A DNA stretch of 64,000 bases, from assembly GCF_000936425.1 (NCBI RefSeq), contig NZ_AVFK01000031.1:1-64000 (forward strand), read 5' to 3'. This document shows, piece by piece, positions 35,071-44,963 of the stretch. Within the stretch, counting starts at the first letter, position 1, and each line of letters starts with the position of its first letter. A program made the position numbers and the translations under genes. The notes under the pieces are model-generated. The model was not told the origin of the DNA and searched no databases. It worked only from the letters and a program-made list of their open reading frames with translations. The DNA comes from Skermanella aerolata KACC 11604. GTDB lineage: Bacteria > Pseudomonadota > Alphaproteobacteria > Azospirillales > Azospirillaceae.

Positions 35071-35508
35071 TTATGCCGATGACTGTCCGGTATCGGGATT
35101 CGTTACAGTAAGTGCGAAATTTTCGATCATCACCAGCGCAATCCTGACACACTGTGGCGGCAGCCAGCGTTCCAGAATCTCGCCGGCCGCCTTCAGCCGG
35201 CGTTCTCCGGCGCTGGCGACGGCATCCAGGATGGCGCGTTCGTCCGCCGACAGCAGCGGGCAGGCCGTGCACCGGATGCCGGGCGCCTTCAGGGCCGTGG
35301 CGCTGACCAGATCCATCAGAACGCCGAGCTGGGATGCGGCGCCGGTCATGCCGTTGTTGGCGTAGACCTCCCGCAGCAGGTCGCCGCAGGGTTTGCTTTG
35401 CCGTTTGCAGGCGGTCCAGTAGCGCAGGCTCCAGAGGACTAGACGCTCCGACGGCTTCAGGTCGTGGATGCTCCAGGAGGCCGGCGCTGCGGCGGCGCAG
35501 TTCTTCAT
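35071..35508 (-). CDS. Cys-containing hypothetical protein at the end of the heme uptake operon
   Basis: A 145-residue protein, helical by composition, with six cysteines (positions 4, 34, 41, 80, 83, 120), including CTAC. It starts 16 bp after the hmuV stop with AGGAAAAG upstream, on the same strand, so it is probably the fourth gene of the operon. Motifs such as LKPSERLVLWSLRYW and CPLLSADERAILDAVA suggest a conserved family that I cannot name. A role in heme or iron handling is inferred only from position. Confidence 0.65.
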   Translation of the reverse strand: MKNCAAAAPASWSIHDLKPSERLVLWSLRYWTACKRQSKPCGDLLREVYANNGMTGAASQLGVLMDLVSATALKAPGIRCTACPLLSADERAILDAVASAGERRLKAAGEILERWLPPQCVRIALVMIENFALTVTNPDTGQSSA

Positions 35509-35524
35509 GATGACGATACTTTTC

Positions 35525-36319
35525 CTAGCCGGCGGTGCCGGCGGCGGGAGTGATCAGCGGACGGTCCAGATCGTCCCGATGCGATACCAGCACCGGATGG
35601 TCGAAGGTCGCCGTCAGACTATCCGGGGTCATGACGCTCCACGGATCGCCGGACGCCAGGACGCGGCCATCGCGGAGCAGGACGACGGTGTCGGCATGGA
35701 TGGCGGCAAGGTTGGCGTCATGCAGAACAGCCAGGACGCCCCAGCCCTTGCGGGCCAACCCGCCGGCCAGACCGAGCAGCCGGGCCTGATGGCGGATGTC
35801 CAGGCTGGAAGTCGGCTCGTCGAGGATCAGGTACCGGGTTCCGGATTGTCCGCCGTCTTCCAACTGCGCGAGGACGCGAGCGAACTGGACGCGCTGGCGT
35901 TCGCCTCCCGACAGGGTCGGATAGGCGCGTCCGGCCAGATGCCACACATCGGCCGCCTTCAGGGACGCCTCGGCGGCGGCCATGTCCTCGACACGGGTGG
36001 AGCGTGCCCGGTGCGGCGCCCTCCCCAGCATGACCACTTCCGCGACGCTCAGTGGAAACGTCAGCGATACCGACTGCGACAGCACGGCGCGGCGCCGGGC
36101 GAGGTCGTGCCGGTTCCAGCGCTTGAGGTCGCGCCCGTCCAGGGCAACCTTGCCGAAGTCCGGTGACGCTTCACCCGACAGCAGCCGGACCAGGGAGGAT
36201 TTTCCGGCCCCGTTCGGTCCCAGCACGGCGGTCAGGGTGCCGGGACGCACCGCCACTGATACCCCGTCGACGACGAACCTTCCGCCCCGGCGCAGGCTGA
36301 CGCCTTCGGCTTCGATCAT
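35525..36319 (-). CDS. hmuV: Heme ABC transporter ATPase HmuV
   Basis: A 264-residue ATPase of the iron-siderophore/heme importer class. Walker A is GPNGAGKSS near residues 34-42. The heme-type linker LSQSVSLTFPLSVAEVVMLGR follows, then the signature LSGGERQRVQFARVL near 140 and Walker B LILDEPTSSLD near 168. The ATG at 36319 overlaps the hmuU stop in ATGA. The reading frame remains open upstream into hmuT, but that part is an antisense-type shadow without motifs. Confidence 0.92.
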   Translation of the reverse strand: MIEAEGVSLRRGGRFVVDGVSVAVRPGTLTAVLGPNGAGKSSLVRLLSGEASPDFGKVALDGRDLKRWNRHDLARRRAVLSQSVSLTFPLSVAEVVMLGRAPHRARSTRVEDMAAAEASLKAADVWHLAGRAYPTLSGGERQRVQFARVLAQLEDGGQSGTRYLILDEPTSSLDIRHQARLLGLAGGLARKGWGVLAVLHDANLAAIHADTVVLLRDGRVLASGDPWSVMTPDSLTATFDHPVLVSHRDDLDRPLITPAAGTAG

Positions 36320-37374
36320 GGCGGGAAGCTCCGCCGCTGGCGGATCAGTAGCCACAGGAAGAACGGACCGCCAAGCAGGGCGGTCACCAGCCCGATCGGC
36401 AGTTCCGCCGGAATGACGACGGTGCGTGCCAGCATGTCCGCGCACAGCATCAGCGTTCCGCCCAGCAATGCGGAGGCGGGCAGCAGCAGCCGGTGGCCGG
36501 CTCCCGCCATCAGTCTGACCAGATGCGGCACGACAAGGCCGACGAAGCCGATCACGCCGGCCGCCGCCACTCCGGCCCCGACGGCGGCTGCGGTTGCGAT
36601 GACGATACGGCGCTTGGCGGGCTCGACGTCGAAGCCCAGCAACCCGGCCTCGCGTTCGCCCAGCAGCAGCGCGTCGAGCACGCCGGCCCAGCGGCCGGCC
36701 GCGAAGACCGCGCCGAGGGCGAAGGGCGCCAGCCCGAGCACCGTCGTCCACGTCGCTCCGCCAAGCGATCCCATCGACCAGAACGTGATATCGCGCAACT
36801 GCCGGTCGTCGCTGCCGAAGATCAGGAAGCCGGTCACGGCGCCCGCGATGGCGTTGATCGCGATGCCGGCCAGCAGTAGGGTCGAGACGTCGGTCCTGCC
36901 GTCGTCGCTGGCAATGCGCTGGATCGCCAGCGTGGTGCAAAGGCTGCCGGCGAAGGCGGCCAGCGGCAGGGCTAAGAGGCCGACGGTTCCGGCCAGCAAG
37001 GCGGGCACTCCCAGTACGATCACCGCCACGGCCGCCATGGCTCCTCCCGCCGACACCCCGATCAGGCCAGGATCGGCCAGTGGGTTGCGGAACAGGCCCT
37101 GCATCACCGCCCCGCTGACGGCCAGCGCCGCACCCAGCCCGAAACCCAGCAGCGTTCGCGGCAACCGGAGATGAAGCACGATCGCCGCGTCGCGCGGGCT
37201 GGCGTCCGCCGTGTGAAGAAGCGTCCGCAGCACGGTCCCCGGCGATATCGCCGAGGCGCCGACGCCGAGGCTCGCGATGACGGCGACTACCGACAGCAGC
37301 GACAGCAATGTCAGGATGCCGGCGTGCCGGGAGCGTCCTTTCCATGCGGAGTTGGGCATCGGTAGCGAGGTCAT
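36316..37374 (-). CDS. hmuU: Heme ABC transporter permease HmuU
   Basis: A 352-residue FecCD-family permease with about ten hydrophobic segments. The hallmarks are LRLPRTLLGFGLGAALAVSGAVMQ, FRNPLADPGLIGVSAGG, GFVGLVVPHLVRLMAG and PAELPIGLVTALLGGPFFLW. It forms the inner-membrane heme channel with HmuV. Its start overlaps the hmuT stop and its stop overlaps the hmuV start, both by ATGA. Confidence 0.92.
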   Translation of the reverse strand: MTSLPMPNSAWKGRSRHAGILTLLSLLSVVAVIASLGVGASAISPGTVLRTLLHTADASPRDAAIVLHLRLPRTLLGFGLGAALAVSGAVMQGLFRNPLADPGLIGVSAGGAMAAVAVIVLGVPALLAGTVGLLALPLAAFAGSLCTTLAIQRIASDDGRTDVSTLLLAGIAINAIAGAVTGFLIFGSDDRQLRDITFWSMGSLGGATWTTVLGLAPFALGAVFAAGRWAGVLDALLLGEREAGLLGFDVEPAKRRIVIATAAAVGAGVAAAGVIGFVGLVVPHLVRLMAGAGHRLLLPASALLGGTLMLCADMLARTVVIPAELPIGLVTALLGGPFFLWLLIRQRRSFPP

Positions 37375-38273
37375 AACAGTCCGCCCGGCCTGGGGGCGGC
37401 ATCGTTCGCCAGATCCTGGGCCAGTTCGGGATGCAGCGACCGCGCAAGGTCGGCCACCGCATCGGGCAGGCGCGGACCGAAGCCCAGCAGGTAAAGGGTA
37501 TCCATGACGACCAGTCGGCCGCTCGATGCCGCCGGGGTGCCGGCGAACTGGGGCAATGCGAGGACGGCGTCGCGTCCGCCCGCAGCATCCACGGCTTCGG
37601 TCGGAAGCAGCAGGACATCGGGCGCCGCATCCAGGATCGCTTCGCCCGAAGCCGGTTTGTAGCCGTCGTAGCCGTCGATGGCATTGATGCCTCCCGCCAG
37701 CCGGATCATCGCGTCGGCCGCCGTGTTCCGGCCGGCTGCGACCGGCGCGCCGCCCCCCAGCCCCATCAGGAACAGGACCCTGGGGCGTCCGGCGGCCTTC
37801 TCTACGACGCGGCTGACTGCGGCGAGACGGTCCGTGGTTTCCCGCGACATGGTTTCAGCCTCGCCTTGCCTGCCGAGGGCGGCGCCGACCGCCCTGATCT
37901 TGTCGGCGACCCCGTCCGGTGTCGGGCGGTCCGGGATAAGCTTCAGCGGTATCCCAAGGCCGCGCATCTGTTCGATCGCGGCGGGTGGCCCGGCGTTGTC
38001 GCTCAGCAGGACAAGGTCGGGGTGAAGGGCCGCCACGCCCTCGGCAGACAAGGCGCGCATGTAGCCGACCTGGGGGAGGGCACGCATTTCCGGCGGATGA
38101 AGGCTGGTGCTATCTACGGCGACCAGCCGGTCGCCGAGCCCCAACTTGGCTACGATCTCGGTTACCGCTCCGCCGACCGAAACGATGCGCCCGGTCGTTT
38201 GGGGGAAGGTCTGCGCCGACACTTGCGGTGCCAGAAGCAGGAGCGCTGCCAGCAAAATCACGGGCTTCATCAT
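37371..38273 (-). CDS. hmuT: Periplasmic heme-binding protein HmuT
   Basis: A 300-residue class III periplasmic binding protein. Residues 1-20 (MMKPVILLAALLLLAPQVSA) are a Sec signal. The mature start RIVSVGGAVTEIVAKLGLGD and SLHPPEMRALPQVGYMRALS match HmuT, whose conserved Tyr (in VGYMR) ligates heme. The start at 38273 has GAGGGTC upstream; an in-frame extension to 38330 would cross the promoter. It is the first gene of hmuTUV, behind a Fur-type box. No TonB receptor or hmuS lies in the window. Confidence 0.9.
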   Translation of the reverse strand: MMKPVILLAALLLLAPQVSAQTFPQTTGRIVSVGGAVTEIVAKLGLGDRLVAVDSTSLHPPEMRALPQVGYMRALSAEGVAALHPDLVLLSDNAGPPAAIEQMRGLGIPLKLIPDRPTPDGVADKIRAVGAALGRQGEAETMSRETTDRLAAVSRVVEKAAGRPRVLFLMGLGGGAPVAAGRNTAADAMIRLAGGINAIDGYDGYKPASGEAILDAAPDVLLLPTEAVDAAGGRDAVLALPQFAGTPAASSGRLVVMDTLYLLGFGPRLPDAVADLARSLHPELAQDLANDAAPRPGGLL

Positions 38274-38332
38274 GCTTGACCCTCGTGCAACCGCCTTGGC
38301 CGTGCCGCACTTCCACGATCCGGCCTTCACTT

Positions 38333-38357
38333 AATTGATAGTGAGAATCGTTCTTAA
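38333..38357. promoter_or_regulatory. Fur box upstream of hmuT
   Basis: AATTGATAGTGAGAATCGTT, followed by CTTAATT, matches the Fur consensus (interleaved GATAAT hexamers; core TGAGAATCGTTCT). It lies about 60 bp before the hmuT start, so iron-repressed expression of hmuTUV is expected. Confidence 0.8.
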
Positions 38358-38585
38358 TTGCAAGGCGGTGAATGGCCCGGCGATGCCTTACATCGGGGTA
38401 ACTCTCACCGGGTGCTCGGCGTCTTCAGGCGGCTTGCCGGCCTTCCGGTCGGCCGGACACGATATTCGGGTACAGTGCGGAATTCCGGAACGTCCAACGC
38501 CAGACCAGACCAGTGCCTCCGGCATAGGTGTTTTGCGTCAATCGCTTAGCACGATCCACCCAGCATATCTAAGGCTGCACCAATG

Positions 38586-38600
38586 TGGCACGGAACCTGC
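38586..38600 (+). promoter_or_regulatory. Sigma-54 promoter of dctA
   Basis: TGGCAC-GGAAC-CTGC has the exact GG-N10-GC spacing, with one deviation from the TTGC consensus. The predicted start is near 38611, 47 nt before the dctA ATG. This fits activation by the DctD-type regulator encoded just downstream. Confidence 0.75.
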
Positions 38601-38657
38601 TGATAGAGGCGCCAGACCGATCGTAAAGCAAGAAGCCTCATCGAGGGAGAAACCACC

Positions 38658-40043
38658 ATGCAGGCCACCGGAAGCGCTGTCGCGGCAGCGCCGGCTTCTC
38701 ACCAGAAGTTCTATAAACACTTGTATTTCCAGGTATTGGTCGCCATCGTCCTTGGCGTGCTGCTGGGGTATTTCTACCCGCAGCTCGGCGAAAGCATGAA
38801 GTGGCTGGGCGACCTGTTCATCAAGCTGATCAAGATGCTGATCGCCCCGATCATCTTCTGCACCGTCGTCCACGGCATCGCCAGCATGGAGGACATGAAG
38901 AAGGTCGGTCGGGTCGGCGTCAAGGCGCTGATCTACTTCGAGATCATGACGACCCTGGCCCTGATCATCGGCCTCGTCGTCGTCAACCTGTGGCAGCCCG
39001 GCGCCGGCATGAACGTCGATGTCGCCTCGCTCGACACCAAGGCGATCGCCGCCTACACGTCGAAGGCCGCCGAGCAGGGCACCATCGCTTACATCATGCA
39101 CATCGTGCCGAGCACGGTGGTCGGCGCCTTCGCCGAGGGCGAGATCCTTCAGGTGCTGTTCATCGCCTTGCTGTTCGGCTTCGCCCTGTTCAGCCTGGGC
39201 GAGCGCGGCAAGCCGCTGCTGGGCATCATCGACCAGAGCGCCCACGTCTTCTTCAAGATCGTCGGCATCGTCATGAAGGTCGCCCCGATCGGCGCTTTCG
39301 GCGCGATGGCCTTCACCATCGGCAAGTACGGCGTCGGCTCGCTGCTGTCGCTGGGTCAGCTCATGCTGGCGTTCTACGCGACCTGCCTGCTCTTCATCTT
39401 CCTGGTACTGGGCACGGTCGCCCGGCTGGCCGGGTTCAGCATCGTCAAGTTCATCAAGTACATCAAGGAAGAGCTGCTGATTGTCCTGGGCACGTCCTCG
39501 TCGGAATCGGTCCTGCCGCGCATGATCGCCAAGATGGAGAACCTGGGCTGCCAGAAGTCGGTCGTCGGTCTCGTCATTCCGACCGGCTACTCGTTCAACC
39601 TCGACGGCACCTGCATCTATCTGACGATGGCCGCGATCTTCCTGGCGCAGGCGACCAACGTCGATCTCTCCCTCAGCCAGGAGATCGGCATCATCGCCGT
39701 CCTGCTGCTGACGTCGAAGGGTGCCGCCGGCGTCACCGGCAGCGGCTTCATCGTGCTGGCTGCTACGCTCGCCTCGGTCGGTCACATCCCGGTCGCCAGC
39801 ATCGCGCTGATCCTGGGCGTCGACCGCTTCATGTCGGAGGCCAGGGCGCTCACCAACCTGATCGGCAACGGCGTTGCAACCGTCGTCGTCGCCAAGTGGG
39901 AAGGTGCCCTGGACGTCGACCGCATGAACCGTCACCTCAACAACGAGACGGACGCCGAGGCCGACGATCCCGAATCCGTCCTGGTGACCGAGGAAGAGCA
40001 GGCCGGCATCGGCGTCGGCCAGACCTCCGGCGCCCGCGCTTAA
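38658..40043 (+). CDS. dctA: C4-dicarboxylate:cation symporter DctA
   Basis: A 461-residue DAACS-family transporter for succinate, fumarate and malate. The N-terminus [20 protein letters not shown] and the [20 protein letters not shown] segment are typical. The serine-rich re-entrant loop is [14 protein letters not shown], then [19 protein letters not shown] and the C-terminal hairpin [17 protein letters not shown]. The acidic tail (residues about 430-461) is longer than in enteric DctA. GAGGGAGA lies before the ATG. It is followed by dctD on the same strand. Confidence 0.95.
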   Translation: MQATGSAVAAAPASHQKFYKHLYFQVLVAIVLGVLLGYFYPQLGESMKWLGDLFIKLIKMLIAPIIFCTVVHGIASMEDMKKVGRVGVKALIYFEIMTTLALIIGLVVVNLWQPGAGMNVDVASLDTKAIAAYTSKAAEQGTIAYIMHIVPSTVVGAFAEGEILQVLFIALLFGFALFSLGERGKPLLGIIDQSAHVFFKIVGIVMKVAPIGAFGAMAFTIGKYGVGSLLSLGQLMLAFYATCLLFIFLVLGTVARLAGFSIVKFIKYIKEELLIVLGTSSSESVLPRMIAKMENLGCQKSVVGLVIPTGYSFNLDGTCIYLTMAAIFLAQATNVDLSLSQEIGIIAVLLLTSKGAAGVTGSGFIVLAATLASVGHIPVASIALILGVDRFMSEARALTNLIGNGVATVVVAKWEGALDVDRMNRHLNNETDAEADDPESVLVTEEEQAGIGVGQTSGARA

Positions 40044-40108
40044 GAAACTTGTCCGGCGGCTTCCGGTGACGCAGAGTCGGAGCCGGATTCCGCCTGGGGA
40101 GTAAAGCT

Positions 40109-41452
40109 ATGCCGGACAGTCTGAGCGTGCTGCTGGTCGAGGACGACAACGCCGTCAGGGCTTCCAGCATACAGACCCTCCAGATCGCCGGCATCGAAGC
40201 CAAGGGCTTCGGTGTCGCCGAGGCGGTCCGCGACCTGCTCCATCCGGAATTCCCCGGCGTCATCGTGACCGATGTCCGGTTGCCGGGGATGGATGGGCTG
40301 GCCCTGCTGGAGCAGGCCATGCGGATCGATCCCAAGCTGCCGGTCGTCCTGATGACCGGCCATGGGGACATCGCCATGGCGGTCGAGGCGATGCGGATCG
40401 GCGCCTACGACTTCATCGAAAAGCCTTTCGCCACCGACCGTCTGGTCAGCTCGGTCCAGCGGGCGCTGGAGCGGCGCAGCCTGTCGCTGGAAGTCGAGAC
40501 CCTGCGGCGGAAGCTGTCCGACCGCGAGGGGATCGAGGCCATGATGCTCGGCCAGTCCGCCGCGATCCAGGAAGTCCGCCGCGTGATTCTCCAGGTGGCG
40601 GACACCTCCGCCGACGTGCTGATCCTGGGGGAGACCGGCACCGGCAAGGAACTGGTCGCCCGCTGCCTTCACCAGTTCTCAAGGCGGCGCGACCGCAACT
40701 TCGTCGCGATCAACTGCGGCGCCATGCCGGAGACCATGTTTGAGAGCGAGGTCTTCGGCCATGAATCCGGCGCCTTCACCGGCGCCAGCCGCCAGCGGAT
40801 CGGCCGGCTGGAATACGCCGACGGCGGCACGCTGCTGCTGGACGAGATCGAGAGCATGCCGCTGTCGCTCCAGGTCAAACTGCTGCGGGCTTTGCAGGAA
40901 CACACCATCGAGCGGCTGGGATCGAACCGGGAAATCCCGATCGACGCCCGCATCGTCGCCGCGACCAAGGACGACCTTGGGGAACTGAGCAGGCAGCAGA
41001 AGTTTCGCAGCGACCTGTATTACCGCTTGAACGTCGTCTCGGTCGAACTGCCGCCGCTCCGCGACCGGCGCGAAGACATCCCGCTGCTGTTCGAGCACTT
41101 CGTCTTACAGGCTGCGGCCCGCTACCGCCGCGACGCCCCAGTCATGTCGGAAACCCAGCGCCGCCAGCTCATGGCCTACAACTGGCCGGGCAACGTCCGC
41201 GAACTGCGCAACGTCGCGGAGCGCTTCGTCCTGGGCGTCCACGGCACCAGCCTGGACCTGATCAAGGACGGTCCGGGCGCCACCACCTCGTTTGCCGAGC
41301 AGGTGGATGCGTACGAGCGGGCGATTCTGTCGGAAGCGATGTCCCGCCACGAGGGCAACATCGCGGCGGTCAGCGAAAGCCTGAACCTTCCGAAGAAGAC
41401 GCTCTACGACAAGCTCAAGCGGTTCAATTTGGCGATCGAAACGTTCCGGTAA
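40109..41452 (+). CDS. dctD: Sigma-54-dependent response regulator DctD
   Basis: A 447-residue NtrC-type activator. The receiver domain has the phosphoacceptor Asp55 (VIVTDVRLPG), with Lys in FIEKPF. The AAA+ domain has Walker A GETGTGKE near 174, the sigma-54 contact GAFTGAS near 222, Walker B GGTLLLDEIES and an arginine finger region. The Fis-type helix-turn-helix ends the protein (NIAAVSESLNLPKKTLYDKL). It lies 65 bp after dctA. In rhizobia DctB is the partner kinase and lies beside dctD; here no dctB is adjacent because smc follows convergently. Confidence 0.92.
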   Translation: MPDSLSVLLVEDDNAVRASSIQTLQIAGIEAKGFGVAEAVRDLLHPEFPGVIVTDVRLPGMDGLALLEQAMRIDPKLPVVLMTGHGDIAMAVEAMRIGAYDFIEKPFATDRLVSSVQRALERRSLSLEVETLRRKLSDREGIEAMMLGQSAAIQEVRRVILQVADTSADVLILGETGTGKELVARCLHQFSRRRDRNFVAINCGAMPETMFESEVFGHESGAFTGASRQRIGRLEYADGGTLLLDEIESMPLSLQVKLLRALQEHTIERLGSNREIPIDARIVAATKDDLGELSRQQKFRSDLYYRLNVVSVELPPLRDRREDIPLLFEHFVLQAAARYRRDAPVMSETQRRQLMAYNWPGNVRELRNVAERFVLGVHGTSLDLIKDGPGATTSFAEQVDAYERAILSEAMSRHEGNIAAVSESLNLPKKTLYDKLKRFNLAIETFR

Positions 41453-41453
41453 A

Positions 41454-44400
41454 TCACGCCGCCCCGCGCAGCTCCTCCGCGCGCCGCAGATCGACCGACA
41501 CCAGTTGCGACACCCCGCGCTCGCCCATCGTGACGCCGAACAGCCGGTCCATGCGGGCCATGGTCAGGCGGTGGTGGGTGATGATGAGGAAGCGGGTGGC
41601 GCCGGCGCGGGCCATTTCCTCGACCAGGGTGCAGAAGCGGTCTACGTTGGCCTCGTCCAGCGGCGCGTCGACCTCGTCCAGCACGCAGATCGGCGCCGGG
41701 TTGGTCAGGAACACCGCGAACAGCAGCGACAGCGCCGTCAAGGCCTGCTCGCCGCCCGACAGCAGCGAGAGCACCTGGAGCCGCTTGCCCGGCGGGCTGG
41801 CGTAGATTTCCAGGCCGGCGTCCAGCGGGTCTTCCGCCTCCGTCAGCTTCAGATAGGCTTTACCGCCGCCGAACAGCCGGACGAACATGTCCTGGAAATG
41901 CTTGTCCACGATGTCGAACGAGGCGAGCAGCCGTTCCCGCGCCTCCTTGTTGAGGCTGGAAATGCCCTGGCGCAGCCGGCCGATGGCGGCGACCAAGTCG
42001 GCCCGCTCGTTCTGCATGCCGGCGATCTGCTGGTCCAGTTCCGCCGCTTCGGCCTCCGCCAGCAGGTTGACCGGCCCCATGGTCTCGCGCTCGCGCACCA
42101 GCTTTTCCAGCTTGGCTTCGATCTGGTGCGGATCGGGGCGCGGTTCGGTGGGCGACATGTCGGCCAGTGCCGCCGTCTGCTCCGGCGCGCATTCCAACCG
42201 TTCGGCGATGCGTTCGCGGACGGCATTGAGCGTCTGGCGCGCGGCGGCGACGGCGGCTTCGGCGCGGACGCGGGCTTCCCGCGCGTCGCCTAGGTCCGCT
42301 TCGGCCTGACGCAGCCGCTTTTCCGTGGCGGCGAGCTTTACTTCCGCTTCCTTCAGCGTGTCGGAAGCACGCTTCCGCGTCCGTTCCGCGTCGGCGATGC
42401 GGTTGAGCAGGTCGGCGCGTTCCGCCTCGATCTCGTCCGGGCGGGTGGCGAGTTCTTCCAACTCTGCCTTGGCGGCTTCGGCCCGCTCCATCAGTTCGGC
42501 CAGCCGTTCGTCGGCACCGGCAGAACGGTTGGTCCAGCCGCGCTGTTCGGCCTCGATCGCACCCAGGCGCTGGCGCCGCGCCTGGGCTTCGCGTAGCAGG
42601 CGGTCCAGCGCGTTCTGACGCCCGGCCAACTCGCCGCGCCGCTCCGCCAGATCCGCCCGTAGCTCGGCAACCCGCCCGCGCGCTTCGCCCGCTTCCGGCA
42701 GCGCTTCCAGCGTGGCACGCGCTTGCGCCACCTGGGCCTGGGCCTCGCGCCGGTCGGTTTCCAGCCGTTCCACGGCTTCGGTCAGCGCCGTCAGGCGCGA
42801 TGCGGTCGCGGCGGCGGCCTGGGCCAGCTTGGCGTGATGGTCGCGGCTACGGGCCACGGTGCTGAAGGCGTCGCGCATGGCGTCGCGGCAGCGGCGTTCC
42901 TGGGCAGCGGCGTCCGCCGCCTGTCCGCGCGCCTGTTCGAACGCCTCGCGCGCTTCGGCGGCGGTGTCCTCCGCCGCGTCCAGTTCCTGCCGGAGTTCCG
43001 CCAGCCGGTTACGCTGCTTCAGCCGGATCGCCGCCGCCGTCGGAGCGCCGGCCACGACCGACAAACCGTCCCAGCGCCATGACGCGCCGTCGCGGGTCAC
43101 AAGGATCTGGCCGGGGGAAAGCTGCGCCGCCAGGGCGTCGCCCTGCGCGGTATCGGCCACTACGCCGATATGCCCAAGGCAGCGCTTCAGCGCCGGCGGC
43201 GCCGTGACCCTGGAAGCCAGCGGTTCGACGCCCGGCGGCAGTGCCGCCACGTCGTCCAGGTCGGGCATGGTGCGCCAGTGGACGGCGGCGGCTTCATCCA
43301 GCGGCGCCGTCAGGTCGTCGCCCAGCGCCGCCGCTATCGCGACCTCGTAGTCGGGGGCGACGGTCACCGCGTCGATCAGCGGCGGGAACAGGTCGCCGGA
43401 ACCGGATTCCAGCAACTCGGCCAGGGCCGACGCTTCCGCCTTCAGCTTGGCGCGGGTGCCATCCGCCGCCTGCTGGACCTCGCGCAGGCGGGCCTGCGCC
43501 GTCTCGGCGGTCGCCTTGGCCTGCTCGGCGACTTCCGCCCGCTCCCGCGCCATATCCAGCGCTTCCTCGGCGGCGGCGACAGCTTCCTCCGCCGTTGCCA
43601 TGTCGGGCCGGGATGCGATTTCCGCTTCCAGCGCCGCGCGCTGGCGCTTCTGCTCGTCCAGCCGCTTCGTCGCGGTGGCAAGCCGCTGGTCGAGTTCGCC
43701 GGCCTGCCGCAGCAAGGCGGCGCGTCGGCCCTCGTCCGCTGCCGTCCGCTCGGTTAGAGCCGTCAACTCGCGGTCGAGCGCTTCGACCGCCTCGCGGGCT
43801 TCCTCCAGGGATTCGCGGGCCGACTCCTCGACGGCGGCTTCGTCGCCCTGTTCCTCGACCAGCGCTTCGCGCTCGTCGGTCAGGCGGGTCAGTGCCGTCC
43901 CGGCATCCTCCGCCAGCGCCCGTTCGCGGGCAAGGTCGGTGGCGACCTGGGCCAGCCGACGCTGATTGGCGTTGCGCGCCTCGGCGACGCGCTTTTCCTC
44001 GGCGTCCAGCGCCTCGCGGGCGATCACCAGCCGTTGCAACGCCTGCGCCGCCTGGGCTTCGGCCTGCCGCAGCTTCGGCAGGCCCTCGGAGTCGGCTTCC
44101 CGTTGCGTGGTTTCCGCCGCTACCGCCTGCATGTGATCGCGGACGGTCACCTCGGCATCGTTGAAGGCGAGGCGGGACGCGGCCAGCGCCCCTTCCGCCG
44201 CGACCCATCGCAGGTGGAGAAGGACGGCTTCGGTCTTGCGGATCTGTTCGCTGATGGTGCGATAGCGCGATGCCTGCCGCGCCTGCTTCTTCAGCGTGCC
44301 GAGTTGGGCGTCCATCGTCACGATGACGTCGTCCAGCCGCAGCAGGTTGGCTTCGGCCGCCTTCAGCCTCAGCTCCGCCTCATGCCGGCGGGAATGGAGG

Positions 44401-44915
44401 CCGGTGATGCCGGCGGCTTCCTCCAGCAGGACTCGCCGCTCAGTCGGCTTGGAGTTGATGATGGTGCCGATGCGCCCCTGGCTGACCAGGGCAGGGGAGT
44501 TGGCCCCGCTGGCGTTGTCGGCGAACAGCAACTGGACGTCGCGCGCCCGCACCAGCTTGCCGTTGATGCGGTAGTCGGACCCGGAGCCCCGCTCGATCCG
44601 CCGCTGGATGTCCAACTCGTCGAAGTCGTTGAAGCCGGCGGGAGCGGTGCGGGACGCGTTGTCGACGCCTAAGCAGACTTCGGCGATGTTGCGGGCGGGA
44701 CGCTTGTCGGTCCCGCCGAAGATCACGTCGTCCATGTCGTCGCCGCGCATCTTCTTGGCCGAGGTTTCCCCCATGACCCAGCGCAGCGCTTCGACGAGAT
44801 TGGACTTGCCGCAGCCGTTGGGACCGACGATGCCGGTCATGCCCGGCTCGATCACCAGCTCCGTCTGATCGACGAACGACTTGAAGCCGGAGATCCGGAG
44901 CTTTACGAACTGCAC
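41454..44915 (-). CDS. smc: Chromosome segregation ATPase SMC
   Basis: A 1153-residue SMC protein that organises and segregates the chromosome with ScpA and ScpB. Walker A GPNGCGKSN is at residues 31-39. Long Ala/Glu/Arg-rich coiled coils flank a hinge around residues 500-650. The ABC signature LSGGEQALTALSLLFAVF and Walker B VLDEVDAPLDEANVDRF are near the C-terminus. Its length is normal. Its stop lies 1 bp from the dctD stop, with no terminator between. Confidence 0.96.
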   Translation of the reverse strand: MQFVKLRISGFKSFVDQTELVIEPGMTGIVGPNGCGKSNLVEALRWVMGETSAKKMRGDDMDDVIFGGTDKRPARNIAEVCLGVDNASRTAPAGFNDFDELDIQRRIERGSGSDYRINGKLVRARDVQLLFADNASGANSPALVSQGRIGTIINSKPTERRVLLEEAAGITGLHSRRHEAELRLKAAEANLLRLDDVIVTMDAQLGTLKKQARQASRYRTISEQIRKTEAVLLHLRWVAAEGALAASRLAFNDAEVTVRDHMQAVAAETTQREADSEGLPKLRQAEAQAAQALQRLVIAREALDAEEKRVAEARNANQRRLAQVATDLARERALAEDAGTALTRLTDEREALVEEQGDEAAVEESARESLEEAREAVEALDRELTALTERTAADEGRRAALLRQAGELDQRLATATKRLDEQKRQRAALEAEIASRPDMATAEEAVAAAEEALDMARERAEVAEQAKATAETAQARLREVQQAADGTRAKLKAEASALAELLESGSGDLFPPLIDAVTVAPDYEVAIAAALGDDLTAPLDEAAAVHWRTMPDLDDVAALPPGVEPLASRVTAPPALKRCLGHIGVVADTAQGDALAAQLSPGQILVTRDGASWRWDGLSVVAGAPTAAAIRLKQRNRLAELRQELDAAEDTAAEAREAFEQARGQAADAAAQERRCRDAMRDAFSTVARSRDHHAKLAQAAAATASRLTALTEAVERLETDRREAQAQVAQARATLEALPEAGEARGRVAELRADLAERRGELAGRQNALDRLLREAQARRQRLGAIEAEQRGWTNRSAGADERLAELMERAEAAKAELEELATRPDEIEAERADLLNRIADAERTRKRASDTLKEAEVKLAATEKRLRQAEADLGDAREARVRAEAAVAAARQTLNAVRERIAERLECAPEQTAALADMSPTEPRPDPHQIEAKLEKLVRERETMGPVNLLAEAEAAELDQQIAGMQNERADLVAAIGRLRQGISSLNKEARERLLASFDIVDKHFQDMFVRLFGGGKAYLKLTEAEDPLDAGLEIYASPPGKRLQVLSLLSGGEQALTALSLLFAVFLTNPAPICVLDEVDAPLDEANVDRFCTLVEEMARAGATRFLIITHHRLTMARMDRLFGVTMGERGVSQLVSVDLRRAEELRGAA

Positions 44916-44963
44916 GGCGCGGCCGACCCCAATCCAGTCATGCTAAGAGGCGCCCGGTTCCGG

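Noticed and set aside
36320-37684. Upstream extension of hmuV through hmuU
   Set aside because: The hmuV protein starts at 36319 by motif and ATGA overlap; the extension is a shadow of hmuU and hmuT.
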